A stretch of DNA of 55,275 bases. Source: an uncultured Myxococcales bacterium (GTDB taxonomy: Bacteria > Myxococcota_A > Bradymonadia > UBA7976 > VGTA01). Location of the stretch: positions 1 through 55,275 of the forward strand of contig CAKZRU010000089.1 of the NCBI GenBank assembly GCA_937146725.1. The letters run 5' to 3'. Under the pieces are notes generated by a model that saw nothing but the letters and a program-made list of their open reading frames with translations, did no database searches and was not told where the DNA came from. Below are positions 47,711 to 55,275 of the stretch, piece after piece. The translations under genes and the position numbers were made by a program. How positions within the stretch are numbered: the stretch's first letter is position 1; each line of letters begins with the position of its first letter.

Positions 47711-47966
47711 TTAAAGGTCTTTAAAGGTCTTTTTAAAGGTTGCAGCCTACCCCTTCTTTCTTCTTTAAAGGTTGCAGCCAAATATTTACCCCAAAAAAGT
47801 CTTCAAAATTGAAGTAATTCTTTAAAGGTTGCAGCCAAATATTTACCCCAAAAAAGTCTTCAAAATTGAAGTAAAATTACTCTCTTTAAGACTCTTTAAA
47901 GGTTGCAGCCAAATATTTACCCCAAAAAAGTCTTCAAAATTGAAGTAAAATTACTCTCTTTAAGAC
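47711..47966. repeat. Tandem palindromic repeats (two perfect 74-bp copies plus partial copies), REP-like
   Basis: A 10-bp pair (TTAAAGGTCT, 47711-47730) and a truncated copy (47729-47753) precede copy 1 (47762-47817, 56 bp), copy 2 (47819-47892) and copy 3 (47893-47966). Copies 2 and 3 are identical over 74 bp. Each has an 8-bp palindrome CTTTAAAG, then the pair CTTCAA-AA-TTGAAG and AGTAA-AA-TTACT (the second in copies 2 and 3), two small stem-loops with AA centres. The last copy ends just before the stop of the UPF0489-like gene. There are no spacers as in CRISPR. A degenerate relative lies beyond the gene at 48741-48766. Confidence 0.85.
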
Positions 47967-47971
47967 TAAGA

Positions 47972-48700
47972 CTAATCCATTCCCAATGTTTCTTTTAGGT
48001 CCTCAAGTAATCCTGTCCAGGTTACATTAGGCTCTACTGCACAATAGGTTACAAACTCAGGCTCAGTTGCTACCGTAATCAGTACAGCCTCTTGCGCCAA
48101 AATACGGATGAGTTCGGATGACTCCGGGCGAACCGAACGCAAGGTATTGAAATAGTCGAGGTCAATATCAAGGATAAAAGGTGCTTCTCGGAGTAAAGGC
48201 TCATTAAGTGCGATCATCATGTCGTCGAAGCCTTGTAAGCGCTTGGCCAAAAACTCTGTTTCGAGCACATTATTTGGCTGAGGCCGTATTCGCCCGGCAC
48301 GCTCATATTCATCGACACCACGACAAATAATCTTGTGTTTAAGGTAAACCTCTTGATCAGTATCTGCCGCTCTGTGGGCGATGACAAAGGCTGAACGGAT
48401 AATGTCAGCACCAATCGCAGCTACCACATGCTCATCATTACCAAGTATATCCATTTTGGCTTCTATCGTACTTGCATCTGAGTAGTTTAGTTGGGTAACT
48501 AACTCTTTTGAGATTTGAAGCTCTACTTCATCAGAAAGACGTTGACCTTGCGCTTTTGCTTTCCGTCTCAAGTGTCTTCGAAAGGGCCGGCTTGTATCTG
48601 TGTGATGATCGAGGGTCAATAACCTTGGAGCTAAGGGCAGTGTACGTCGGAGTTCGGCCCAATAGGGAAGCACTTCATGGTGATGTTCAACGGTGATCAA
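47972..48700 (-). CDS. UPF0489/peptide-arginase-like metalloenzyme
   Basis: 242 residues from a TTG at 48700 (GGAG 9 nt before it). HHHEVLPYW opens the protein, LTLDHHTDT (residues 28-36) and FILDIDLDYFNTLR (176-188) are Asp/His metal-site-like motifs of the arginase/deacetylase fold, as in the UPF0489 family; a member of that family, OspR, is a peptide arginase that turns Arg into ornithine in a RiPP pathway (from memory). No precursor peptide or RiPP genes are visible here. The gene is bracketed by REP-like repeats and divergent from a RAYT transposase gene. Family assignment is moderate. Confidence 0.65.
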   Translation of the reverse strand: MITVEHHHEVLPYWAELRRTLPLAPRLLTLDHHTDTSRPFRRHLRRKAKAQGQRLSDEVELQISKELVTQLNYSDASTIEAKMDILGNDEHVVAAIGADIIRSAFVIAHRAADTDQEVYLKHKIICRGVDEYERAGRIRPQPNNVLETEFLAKRLQGFDDMMIALNEPLLREAPFILDIDLDYFNTLRSVRPESSELIRILAQEAVLITVATEPEFVTYCAVEPNVTWTGLLEDLKETLGMD

Positions 48701-48740
48701 GGTGAGAGTCTCCAGAGGTGGGGTCAGGATTTTAAAAGAT

Positions 48741-48766
48741 TTTTAAAGGAAGCAGAAAAATATTTA
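48741..48766. repeat. Degenerate copy of the 74-bp repeat's first part
   Basis: TTTTAAAGG-AA-GCAG-AAA-AATATTTA here aligns with TCTTTAAAGG-TT-GCAG-CCA-AATATTTA of the repeats at 47711-47966, with the same order and spacing of TTAAAGG, GCAG and AATATTTA. It lies on the other side of the UPF0489-like gene, between it and the transposase. Confidence 0.6.
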
Positions 48767-48883
48767 GCTCGGAAATCTAGGGAAATTTAAACCATATTCA
48801 AACTTTTTTCATAATTCCACGCAACAAAACTTAATTTTTGGCGAGAGAGTATATGTCCCCTCTTTACTTCAAGGAGTATATGT

Positions 48884-49819
48884 ATGCCCGCCCATTTGCG
48901 TTTCCAATCCCAAGACTGGGCCACTCATCATGTGGTTTCAAGATGTATTCAAGGCTTTGGTTTTTTAAAACCAACTCGAGAAATCCGAGCGATTACTAGA
49001 GGTGTTTTGGCCTACTCATTAGAGCAACACCAAGACACAATCGAGCTTCATCATTATGTATTTTTAAGTAATCACTTTCACTTGCTTTTAAGTTCTAAGT
49101 CTAGCCCTGATCTTGCTGAGTTTATGTGTCATTTCAAAGGCAACCTAGCCCGAGAGCTTGCTCGTGTTCATAATTGGCATGGGACTTTGTGGCAAAAACG
49201 GTATTCAAGTGAGGAGATCCTTGATGAAAATGCACTTGAAGATGTATTTAAGTATATTACTCAAAATTCGGTCAAAGAAGGGCTAGTCGATCACCCAAAA
49301 GACTGGACTGGATTGCATGGTTATCGTCAATTAGTTATGGGTAAAAAAGTCAGTGGGCCATGGATTGACCGAACTGCTTATTATCACTCAAAACAACGCC
49401 GTGAAGGTAAACTCATTAGCGAGTTTACAACTTTGCATCAAATCAAACTGACTCCGCCACCCATGTGGGCTCAGTTATCCAAATCAGAATACAAACAAAA
49501 GTGTATAAAACTGAGTGCCGAAGCTACTCGCGATGCTCGTTTAAAACGTGGTTCAAAACCGGCAATTGGCATGAAGATGGTTCTCAGTGAAAATGTACTC
49601 AAGGTAAAGTTTCCCAATTATGGCACTCGGCCTTTATGTCGGACAAAGTGTATTAAAGCACTTAAGGCTTATCAAGCTCTATACTTCCAGTTCAAAGCCA
49701 AGTTTCAAGAGGTTTCGGCTGATTTAAGACAGGCGATTCGCTTAGGCTGCGACACTGCTTCAATTTGCTTTCCTGTCGGTGGCGTTCCTTTGTTTGGTGG
49801 CCGGTATTCACCTGATTGA
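48884..49819 (+). mobile_element. REP-associated tyrosine transposase (RAYT, Y1/HUH family)
   Basis: 311 residues; AAGGAG (48871-48876) is 7 nt before the ATG. Y1_Tnp features: HUH motif in FLSNHFHLLLS (H64, H66) and catalytic Tyr in VFKYITQNSVKEGL (Tyr124). The DLAEFMCHFKGNLARELAR and GTLWQKRYSSEEILDENALEDVFKYI segments are characteristic of the TnpA_REP/RAYT group, and the C-terminus ends CFPVGGVPLFGG. RAYTs act on REP palindromes with single-strand cleavage. Nearby 74-bp palindromic repeats are candidate substrates. A 9-bp direct repeat, AGTATATGT, flanks the leader (48848-48856 and 48875-48883). The protein looks intact. Confidence 0.9.
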
Positions 49820-49914
49820 TTTGAGGTGAGCGATAACGTAGTGGCACTTTGATTAATTGGTAATGGTAAGTTCAATAATATAAGGACAAGTAATACTGAG
49901 ATAACATTTTAAAG

Positions 49915-49933
49915 CTTTAACCTATGGTTAAGG
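49915..49933. terminator. Short hairpin downstream of RAYT
   Basis: CTTTAACC-TAT-GGTTAAGG forms an 8-bp stem with one G.T wobble and a 3-nt loop. It lacks a T-run, so a rho-independent terminator is not certain; it could also be a REP-like palindrome. It overlaps AAAGCTTT (49911-49918), itself a palindrome. Confidence 0.4.
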
Positions 49934-50065
49934 CATGGGCGAGATGTATCTGGAATTATGAACGGTTTTCATTTGTGGAATATTTTAATAAAAGGCTGTA
50001 ACTTTTGAAATATTGCCAAAGTTTTGCTTTAAGATAACTCAGCCAATTATAATTAAGGAGCTTGA

Positions 50066-53000
50066 ATGAGAAAATTCAACTTAACATCCGTATTGCCTGT
50101 GCTTTTGAGTATAGTTTTACTAAGCATGACCGCATTTGCGCAAAGTGTACCGGAGCCATTAACTTTGGGGTATCAGGGATATATTAGTAACCTTGATCGC
50201 ACTGTGGTCAATGGCGAAAGAGATGTGACTTTTAGAATGTATGATGCCTTAACTGAAGGCACTGTGGTTTGGGAAGAAACGCTTGAGTCAGTCTTGGTAA
50301 GTGAAGGCTATTTCCAAGTCAGTTTAGGTCTTGAAACAGCGTTGCCAGTGACGACTTCGCCAGATACGCCTCTGTTTATGAGTATACAAGTGCAAGGTGA
50401 TGTGGAATTGACGCCACGTTTAAGAGTGGGTGCTGCCATTCGCGCGCAATGGGCCGAAAGAGCAGTGCAAGCAGATGTGGCGCAGGTGGCTGATCATGCA
50501 ACAGATGTTGTGGGTGAAAACATCCACCCTGCTTCAGTGAGTATTGGTGAGCAAGAGGTGATTAATGCTCAAGGTCAGTGGGTGGGTCAGCCTATTGAAG
50601 GAACAGGAGGAGGCACTGCAGATTCCACAGAGGTCGCCAATCTGTTAGCAAATGACAGTGACTTTCAAACGGGTTTAGCCGAAACCATTGTGACTGAACA
50701 AGCTGATGTTTTGCGTGGAGAGCAAGGTCCACAGGGAGAGCAAGGCTTACAGGGTGAACAAGGCCTACAGGGTGAACAAGGCCCACAAGGTGAGCAAGGC
50801 CCAATTGGTCCTGCCGGTCCACAAGGTGAGTCTGGTTTACCTGGCTTGCAGGGTGAGCAAGGCCCAATTGGTCCTGCAGGTCCACAGGGTGAACAGGGTG
50901 CGAATGGAGCAAGCATTGACTTGGATCAAGACAGTGATGCTGATGGTTTTCCTGATTGGGTTGAGGCGATGTTAGGATATGCACCGGATATTGCGCTTGA
51001 TGCACCTGCGGATATTAACGGTGATTTTGTTGCCGATTTGTTGGTTGGTCCCGAAGGTCCCGAAGGTCCTGAAGGCCCACGTGGATTAAGAGGTTTACCT
51101 GGAACGCCCGGAGAGCAAGGCCCACAGGGTGAACAAGGTGAGCAAGGTCCAATCGGTCCTGCCGGCCCACAAGGTGAGGCGGCGAATGTAGCTGATGTTT
51201 CAGCTGAACTTGCTCAAGATGAAAGTTTTCAAGCAGCGGTGAGTGCAGATTTAGCCACCAATCACAGTGAATTACTAAGAGGTGAGCAAGGTTTACAAGG
51301 TGAGCAAGGCCTAATCGGTCCTGCCGGCCCACAAGGTGAGCAAGGTTTACAAGGCCTACAAGGTGAGCAAGGCCCAATCGGTCCTGCCGGCCCACAAGGT
51401 GAGCAAGGGGCTATTGGCCCAATCGGTCCTGCCGGCCCACAAGGTGAGCAAGGCCCACAAGGTGAGCAAGGGGCTATTGGTCCAATCGGTCCTGCGGGCG
51501 CACAAGGCCCACAAGGTGAGCAAGGCCCACAAGGTGAGCAAGGTCTAATTGGTCCTGCCGGCCCACAAGGTGAGCAAGGCCCACAAGGTGAGCAAGGTCT
51601 AATTGGTCCTGCCGGCCCACAAGGTGAGCAAGGTACAAGCGTTGACTCGGCGAATATCAATCAAACCGGTGAGTTAGAGTTAACTCTTAGTGACAGTACT
51701 GTGCTTAATGCTGGTCAAGTTGTACCTGATGTTGAGGCAAATAGTCCGCTGACTCGATTGTTTGAGGGAGACGAATTCGATGAGACACTCACCGATATTC
51801 CTCGAGCAAATCTAAGTGGAGTAGACTCGGCAGAGCTCGAGATCACCGATAGTGGTCTTTTAACTCAGTTTAGTGTGAGTGTTGATATTACTCATCCGGA
51901 AATTAGCTTTTTAAAGCTTGTGCTTATCGCACCAGATGGTACTAGTTTTACTTTACATGATGGACCAAATGGCAGTGCAAGTGGCGTTAACTTGGTCACC
52001 ACTTATCCTGATTTGACTACACCGGAAACTTCGTTAGATTCGCTTTTTTCGGGGCCAGTTGCTGGTCGGTGGCGTTTGCGTATGATCGATACAGATCTTG
52101 ATGATCGCAATGGGGCTGTTCGTCGGTTAAACTCATGGAATATTGTGTATGAGCGTGAAGCTGACGATGCATGGCGCTTGCGCGATAATTTAGTGGTTGA
52201 AGGCTCGGTAGAGTCCGATACAAACTGTCGCATCAATCCGGTAGTAGTAAATAATCAAGTCATCACCGGAGTGGTTGACCTTGTTTGTGGTTCACAGCCT
52301 CCTTTGCGTTTGCAGGCCTTTTTGTGTGGTAATGGTGCCCTTGATCCCGCCGAGCAGTGCGATGACAGTAATTTGTCCGGTGGTGATGGCTGTGACTTTA
52401 GATGTCAGTTAGAGTGTGGCAATGGTACGCTTGAGCCCAATGAGGATTGTGATGATGGTAATCGGGTTACCGAAAACTGTGCCTATGGTGAGCAAGCCTG
52501 TACTGTGTGTGCCGATGATTGCAGTGAGCAAGCTGGTGCAACGCGTTATTGTGGTGACAATCAAATCAATGGTGGTGAGCAGTGTGATGATGGCAATGCT
52601 GTAACTGAAGCCTGTCCTTATGGTGAGCTTAGCTGTACTGTGTGTTCGGCAGGTTGTACCAATGAATCCGGCGCGGTTTCCTTTTGTGGTGATGGCGTTA
52701 CCAATGGCCCCGAAGCTTGTGATGATGGCAATACTGTGACCGAAAGTTGTGTGTATGGTGAGCAAGCCTGTACTGTATGTGCTGCCGATTGTAGCGAACA
52801 AGCGGGTGCGGTAGAATATTGCGGAGACGGGATTGTTAACGGCAACGAAGAATGTGATGGCGAATCATGGTGTTCAAGTTCATGCACCGGTTCGGCTCCA
52901 CCTTGTGAAAGTCAAGGCGGTTGTCCAAACTTGAATTTTGTAAGAATCCAAGGTGGCAACTTTAGCATGGGTTCAAGCGCTGGTAGCATTAATGAGCTGC

Positions 53001-53677
53001 CCATTCACAGTGTGACCGTATCAGACTTTGACCTGATGCAAACCGAAGTCACTGTGGCCATGTATAAAATGTGTGTCAGCGCTAGCGCTTGTACTGCGCC
53101 TAACTGTACAGGCACTAGCACTTCTACAAGCCCGTACTGCAATTATGGAGCAAATGCTAGTAATCACCCAGTAAATTATATTTCATGGTTCCAGCTCAAT
53201 GAGTTTGCGGCTTGGGTTGGGGCTCGCTTGCCCACAGAAGCAGAATGGGAATATGCAGCTCGTGGACAAGGCCAAAACAACACCTATCCTTGGGGCAATG
53301 CATCGCCAAACTGTACTTATGCTGATTATAACGGATCAACTTGTGGAAATGGCACCTCAAACGCTTGCTCATATTCTAACGGTAACACCGCCCAAGGCCT
53401 ATGCGATATGGCCGGTAATGTATGGGAATGGGTACAAGACGAATATCATAGTGATTACAACGGTGCGCCCAATGATGGCAGTGGCTGGTGTACTGGTGCC
53501 TGTCCTGAAAACGCTAGCGATTCCAATTATAACGCTAGCACAACGGCCCTTCGTGTTCTGCGGGGTGGTGGCTGGTACGACGTCGCGTCCGATATGCGGA
53601 CTGCCGTACGTTACTACAACAGCCCGTCGGCCCAGCACTTCAACCGCGGTGGTCGTCTCGCCAGATCGATCGACTGA
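50066..53677 (+). CDS. Secreted collagen-like protein with P-domain, Cys-rich repeats and C-terminal FGE-sulfatase domain
   Basis: 1203 residues; AAGGAG upstream; signal peptide ends AFA/QS. Residues of about 30-150: a beta module (LGYQGYISN...[18 protein letters not shown]) common at the N-terminus of bacterial collagen-like proteins. Three Gly-x-y blocks (about 218-280, 328-371, 406-525, GEQGPQ/GPIGPA units) are split by an acidic calcium-site-like segment ([14 protein letters not shown]). About 559-700: proprotein-convertase P domain. About 752-948: Myxococcus-type Cys repeats ([20 protein letters not shown]). About 952-1203: FGE-sulfatase/C-type-lectin fold ([49 protein letters not shown]). 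The last 37 codons differ in codon use from those before. Surface-exposed binding protein is likely. Confidence 0.88.
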   Translation: MRKFNLTSVLPVLLSIVLLSMTAFAQSVPEPLTLGYQGYISNLDRTVVNGERDVTFRMYDALTEGTVVWEETLESVLVSEGYFQVSLGLETALPVTTSPDTPLFMSIQVQGDVELTPRLRVGAAIRAQWAERAVQADVAQVADHATDVVGENIHPASVSIGEQEVINAQGQWVGQPIEGTGGGTADSTEVANLLANDSDFQTGLAETIVTEQADVLRGEQGPQGEQGLQGEQGLQGEQGPQGEQGPIGPAGPQGESGLPGLQGEQGPIGPAGPQGEQGANGASIDLDQDSDADGFPDWVEAMLGYAPDIALDAPADINGDFVADLLVGPEGPEGPEGPRGLRGLPGTPGEQGPQGEQGEQGPIGPAGPQGEAANVADVSAELAQDESFQAAVSADLATNHSELLRGEQGLQGEQGLIGPAGPQGEQGLQGLQGEQGPIGPAGPQGEQGAIGPIGPAGPQGEQGPQGEQGAIGPIGPAGAQGPQGEQGPQGEQGLIGPAGPQGEQGPQGEQGLIGPAGPQGEQGTSVDSANINQTGELELTLSDSTVLNAGQVVPDVEANSPLTRLFEGDEFDETLTDIPRANLSGVDSAELEITDSGLLTQFSVSVDITHPEISFLKLVLIAPDGTSFTLHDGPNGSASGVNLVTTYPDLTTPETSLDSLFSGPVAGRWRLRMIDTDLDDRNGAVRRLNSWNIVYEREADDAWRLRDNLVVEGSVESDTNCRINPVVVNNQVITGVVDLVCGSQPPLRLQAFLCGNGALDPAEQCDDSNLSGGDGCDFRCQLECGNGTLEPNEDCDDGNRVTENCAYGEQACTVCADDCSEQAGATRYCGDNQINGGEQCDDGNAVTEACPYGELSCTVCSAGCTNESGAVSFCGDGVTNGPEACDDGNTVTESCVYGEQACTVCAADCSEQAGAVEYCGDGIVNGNEECDGESWCSSSCTGSAPPCESQGGCPNLNFVRIQGGNFSMGSSAGSINELPIHSVTVSDFDLMQTEVTVAMYKMCVSASACTAPNCTGTSTSTSPYCNYGANASNHPVNYISWFQLNEFAAWVGARLPTEAEWEYAARGQGQNNTYPWGNASPNCTYADYNGSTCGNGTSNACSYSNGNTAQGLCDMAGNVWEWVQDEYHSDYNGAPNDGSGWCTGACPENASDSNYNASTTALRVLRGGGWYDVASDMRTAVRYYNSPSAQHFNRGGRLARSID
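53552..53662 (+). other. Candidate diversity-generating retroelement variable region
   Basis: From R-V-L-R-G-G-G-W to G-R-L-A at the FGE domain's end, GC content rises to roughly 60% against about 40% for the domain segment at 53401-53460, and codons switch to NNC forms. The positions that vary in known FGE-type DGR targets carry TAC GAC GTC, TCC, TAC TAC AAC AGC and CAC TTC AAC, that is, codons reachable from AAC by changing only adenines. See findings. No template repeat or reverse transcriptase is in the window. Confidence 0.5.
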
Positions 53678-53729
53678 CATACTGAACAACTGATCATTAG
53701 TACCATTTCTCTATGCAAAAAGTGGGCTG

Positions 53730-53780
53730 TTAAGTCACAGGGTCGTCTGGCGTAAGCCATGAGACGACACAGGGACTTAA
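53730..53780. other. Symmetric nested inverted repeat behind the FGE-sulfatase gene
   Basis: Order: TTAAGTC (53730-53736), ACAGG, GTCGTCT (53742-53748), 13-nt centre with GGC-GTAA-GCC, AGACGAC (53762-53768), ACAGG, GACTTAA (53774-53780). Two perfect 7-bp stems are separated by a 5/5 internal loop in which both sides read ACAGG. The inner centre can fold as a 3-bp stem with a GTAA (GNRA-type) loop. There is no T-run, so a simple terminator is less likely. It lies in the convergent gap between the FGE and Rpn genes. Confidence 0.75.
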
Positions 53781-53819
53781 TTGCACACGGGGCTTGACAA
53801 GTTCATTCAGCTTTAATAG

Positions 53820-54206
53820 CTAAAGATCCAAAGCCTTTAACTCTTGAAGCTGTTCTGCCGATAGCTTTAAAAACAAAGCGATTTGCTCATCATCCAAACC
53901 AGCATCGCTCATATTCTTGATCGTGGTTTTAAGTTGGAGTAATTGACCCTGCTCAATGCCCTGCTCAATGCCCTGCTCAATGCCCTGCTCAATGCCTTTT
54001 TCTATTCCCCGCTCAATGCCCCTTTCAAAGGCATCGGACATGTTGCTGTTGTAGGTAATCCGCTCTAATTGCTCACGAAAGTATAAATCTCGCTTACCGG
54101 GATCAGCAGCAAAGCGGTGTAGGCGCTCTTGGGCTTCTTTAATGCGCTGCATGGTTTGCTCTGAGGCATTGTTAGGGACAAAATAATAATCACTGTATTC
54201 GTTCAT
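53820..54206 (-). CDS. Possible short C-terminal Rpn product from an internal start
   Basis: ATG at 54206, in frame with the Rpn gene (residue 241 of it), would give 128 residues: MNEYSDYYFVPNNASEQTMQ and on to the shared stop. AAAGGAG (54218-54212) is 5 nt upstream, stronger than the site of the full-length gene. The product lacks the nuclease core. In E. coli, Rpn genes are reported to encode a short C-terminal form that blocks the full-length nuclease; I infer the same layout here. Confidence 0.5.
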   Translation of the reverse strand: MNEYSDYYFVPNNASEQTMQRIKEAQERLHRFAADPGKRDLYFREQLERITYNSNMSDAFERGIERGIEKGIEQGIEQGIEQGIEQGQLLQLKTTIKNMSDAGLDDEQIALFLKLSAEQLQELKALDL

Positions 54207-54926
54207 TTCATCTCCTTTAGACTCGTCAATAGGGGTATGGGGGTAGGTGGTGGAACTCAGTAAAAACTTAAGCCACATTCTTTGATGATCGCTTAGGCTA
54301 CTGTCTTTTTTATCAAGCTCAACTAGATAAATTGACAGGTGTTCCAAGGACTTTTCAGCTTCAGTGACGCGCTTTTTAAGTTGAGTATAGCGTGGATGCG
54401 TAGCGGGGTCAAAGTCCTTGTTTTTAAAGGCTAATGGCTGTCTTTGTTCATGGTCCTTTAAGTCAAAGGGAACAAGTTTAAAAACCCGCACTGCGCTTTG
54501 GTCAGGATAAGTGCTGTAATTACACAGCAAAACGCAGACAACCGGCTCTAAAGCCTTAAACTGTTGGCCTTGACCTAGTTGCTCGGTGGTAAGGCGAGAA
54601 GATTGATATATGGCGCGAGTCAAAATTGGGTCAGAATCTCGTCTTTGGACTTCAATGTTGTAGGTTTTGCCTTGCTGATCCTTGACCTTAAGGTCTAAAA
54701 TCAAACAGCGTCCGCCCTGTCTTTCACTGATAAGCTCAACATTTTCATAGCTCAACTCAATAATCTTTTGCTCATCTTCAAGACACAGCAAGTCGTTTAA
54801 AAGTTGAGCAAGAATGGCTTCGGTTTCATTGGGTACAGCAAAGATAAACTTAAAGGATGTATCATAGGTCACTTTAACCTTAAGTGGCTGAAGGTCAAAG
54901 CCCTGATCGGGGTGGTGTGGACTCAT
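53820..54926 (-). CDS. Rpn family PD-(D/E)XK nuclease (recombination-promoting nuclease/transposase-like)
   Basis: The ATG at 54926 has GGAG (54936-54933) 6 nt before it, giving 368 residues; an in-frame TTG at 54938 is less likely. YDTSFKFIFAVPNETEAILAQLLNDLL is the Rpn/PDDEXK_2 start. The nuclease core is LILDLKVKDQQGKTYNIEVQRR, with Asp78 and Glu92-x-Gln94 of the D-ExQ metal site. The end carries IEQG units (ERGIEKGIEQGIEQG..., 12-bp repeats) and an LKLSAEQLQELKALDL tail. A second gene with almost the same 3' end starts at the window edge. An internal start for a 128-residue C-terminal product is likely (see 54206). Rpn proteins act in DNA cleavage, recombination and phage defence in E. 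coli. Confidence 0.88.
   Translation of the reverse strand: MSPHHPDQGFDLQPLKVKVTYDTSFKFIFAVPNETEAILAQLLNDLLCLEDEQKIIELSYENVELISERQGGRCLILDLKVKDQQGKTYNIEVQRRDSDPILTRAIYQSSRLTTEQLGQGQQFKALEPVVCVLLCNYSTYPDQSAVRVFKLVPFDLKDHEQRQPLAFKNKDFDPATHPRYTQLKKRVTEAEKSLEHLSIYLVELDKKDSSLSDHQRMWLKFLLSSTTYPHTPIDESKGDEMNEYSDYYFVPNNASEQTMQRIKEAQERLHRFAADPGKRDLYFREQLERITYNSNMSDAFERGIERGIEKGIEQGIEQGIEQGIEQGQLLQLKTTIKNMSDAGLDDEQIALFLKLSAEQLQELKALDL
54212..54218 (-). promoter_or_regulatory. Internal Shine-Dalgarno in the Rpn gene
   Basis: AAAGGAG on the minus strand, 5 nt before the in-frame ATG at 54206. The reading frame there codes S-K-G-D-E-M-N, where AAA GGA GAT GAA is Lys-Gly-Asp-Glu, so the site may be selected for translation and not only for protein sequence. 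Confidence 0.65.
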
Positions 54927-55149
54927 GGTAAACTCCAAGTTGGATTAAGTGGAGTTTATGGCTTATGAAAGATTGGTGCCAATTAGCTTATTTAGTTTAT
55001 AAGATACTATAATTAATAACTAATTAAGTAATTGTTAATTTAGATCAAACAACTGTGCTGTTTTTAAAACACTACACTGTTTGCTCTGCTTACACAGGCT
55101 GTATGATTTACTTACAGCCGTAAGCCCAACGATTTTACTCACAATCAAT

Positions 55150-55275
55150 CTAAAGATCCAAAGCCTTTAACTCTTGAAGCTGTTCAGGCGATAACTTCAA
55201 AAACAAAGCGATTTGCTCATCATCCAAACCAGCATCGCTCATATTCTTGATCGTGGTTTTAAGTTGGAGTAATTG
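55150..55275 (-). CDS. 3' end of a second Rpn family gene, partial at the window edge
   Basis: The last 42 codons (including stop) of a second Rpn gene on the minus strand. 55150-55275 matches 53820-53945 with only four differences in 126 bp by eye. The rest of the gene lies beyond the window. Two tandem Rpn paralogues in the same direction point to recent duplication or insertion. The 223-bp gap between them is AT-rich, with an inverted pair AACTCCA/TGGAGTT (54931-54937, 54950-54956) just before the first gene's start. Confidence 0.85.
   Translation of the reverse strand, partial: QLLQLKTTIKNMSDAGLDDEQIALFLKLSPEQLQELKALDL

Noticed and set aside
47711..47966. CRISPR array
   Set aside because: Copies are head-to-tail without unique spacers, differ in length, and no cas gene is present; REP-like repeats fit better.
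50592..51660. Minus-strand frames rich in Cys, Pro and Gly opposite the collagen-like blocks
   Set aside because: Antisense readings of Gly-x-y repeats, which produce long open frames by composition alone.
53730..53780. Simple rho-independent terminator
   Set aside because: No T-run follows on either strand, and the internal loop with ACAGG on both sides is unlike a plain terminator stem; kept as an inverted repeat of unknown role.
53678..53819. Local DGR template repeat or reverse transcriptase near the FGE gene
   Set aside because: No adenine-rich copy of the variable region and no RT-type frame (with a YxDD-like motif) was seen anywhere in the window; any RT would have to lie elsewhere.
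1..55275. tRNA or rRNA genes
   Set aside because: I saw no sequence with a convincing tRNA T-arm and acceptor pairing or any rRNA-like stretch; a covariance search could still find one.

Overview
The window is an AT-rich stretch of a Gram-negative chromosome. It carries an unusually dense set of secreted, lipid-anchored and outer-membrane proteins. Features that recall Myxococcota, especially Bradymonadales-like former deltaproteobacteria, are the lipoproteins with long GEMQA tandem linkers, a seven-unit RCC1-like lipoprotein, Myxococcus-type Cys-rich repeats, PKD arrays, a MYXO-CTERM-like tail, a collagen-like/FGE-sulfatase surface protein, and a PrkA-YeaH-SpoVR operon. This placement is inference from protein style; no rRNA or other marker is present.

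Layout. 1-2005 (-): the first 668 codons of a lipoprotein whose 3' part lies off the window. 2390-6842 (+): a hotdog thioesterase, then a row of a PEGA-domain envelope protein, a TPR-like secreted protein and an unknown. 6867-11389: an HExxH protein, two lipoproteins (RCC1-like, CHAP/NlpC-like) and a small unknown. 11500-16747: a sugar module in which a GH13 alpha-glucosidase is divergent from an SSS symporter and a GPH symporter. 16744-22564 (-): a glutathionyl-hydroquinone reductase, a GT-C type membrane protein and two repeat-rich lipoproteins. 22789-29041: a PAP2-type phosphatase and the stress operon prkA, DUF2288-like, yeaH, spoVR. 29377-39387: lipid kinase, Lnt, unknown lipoprotein, TyrRS, phosphoglycolate phosphatase, voltage-gated K+ channel and an Lgt-like protein fused to a barrel-like domain. 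39630-47684: one 2684-residue reading frame that looks like two envelope proteins fused (toroid + PKD array + sorting tail, then signal peptide + barrel + OmpA + SPOR). 47711-49819: 74-bp palindromic repeats, a UPF0489/peptide-arginase-like gene and a REP-associated tyrosine transposase. 50066-53677: a 1203-residue collagen-like/P-domain/Cys-rich/FGE-sulfatase protein. 53820-end (-): two near-identical Rpn-family nuclease genes, the second cut by the window edge.

Points most worth pursuing: (1) the last ~110 bp of the FGE-sulfatase gene look like the variable region of a diversity-generating retroelement target, followed by an inverted-repeat structure; no reverse transcriptase or template is in the window. 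(2) The Rpn gene has a strong in-frame internal ribosome binding site and ATG, matching the reported intragenic-antitoxin design. (3) A RAYT transposase, REP-like repeats and a peptide-arginase-like gene form what may be one mobile unit. (4) Two envelope genes are in-frame fusions with an internal signal-peptide-like segment. (5) Short tandem duplications sit at or over stop codons of several genes.

All gene calls were made by reading translations and motifs by eye. No database search, structure prediction or expression data was available.
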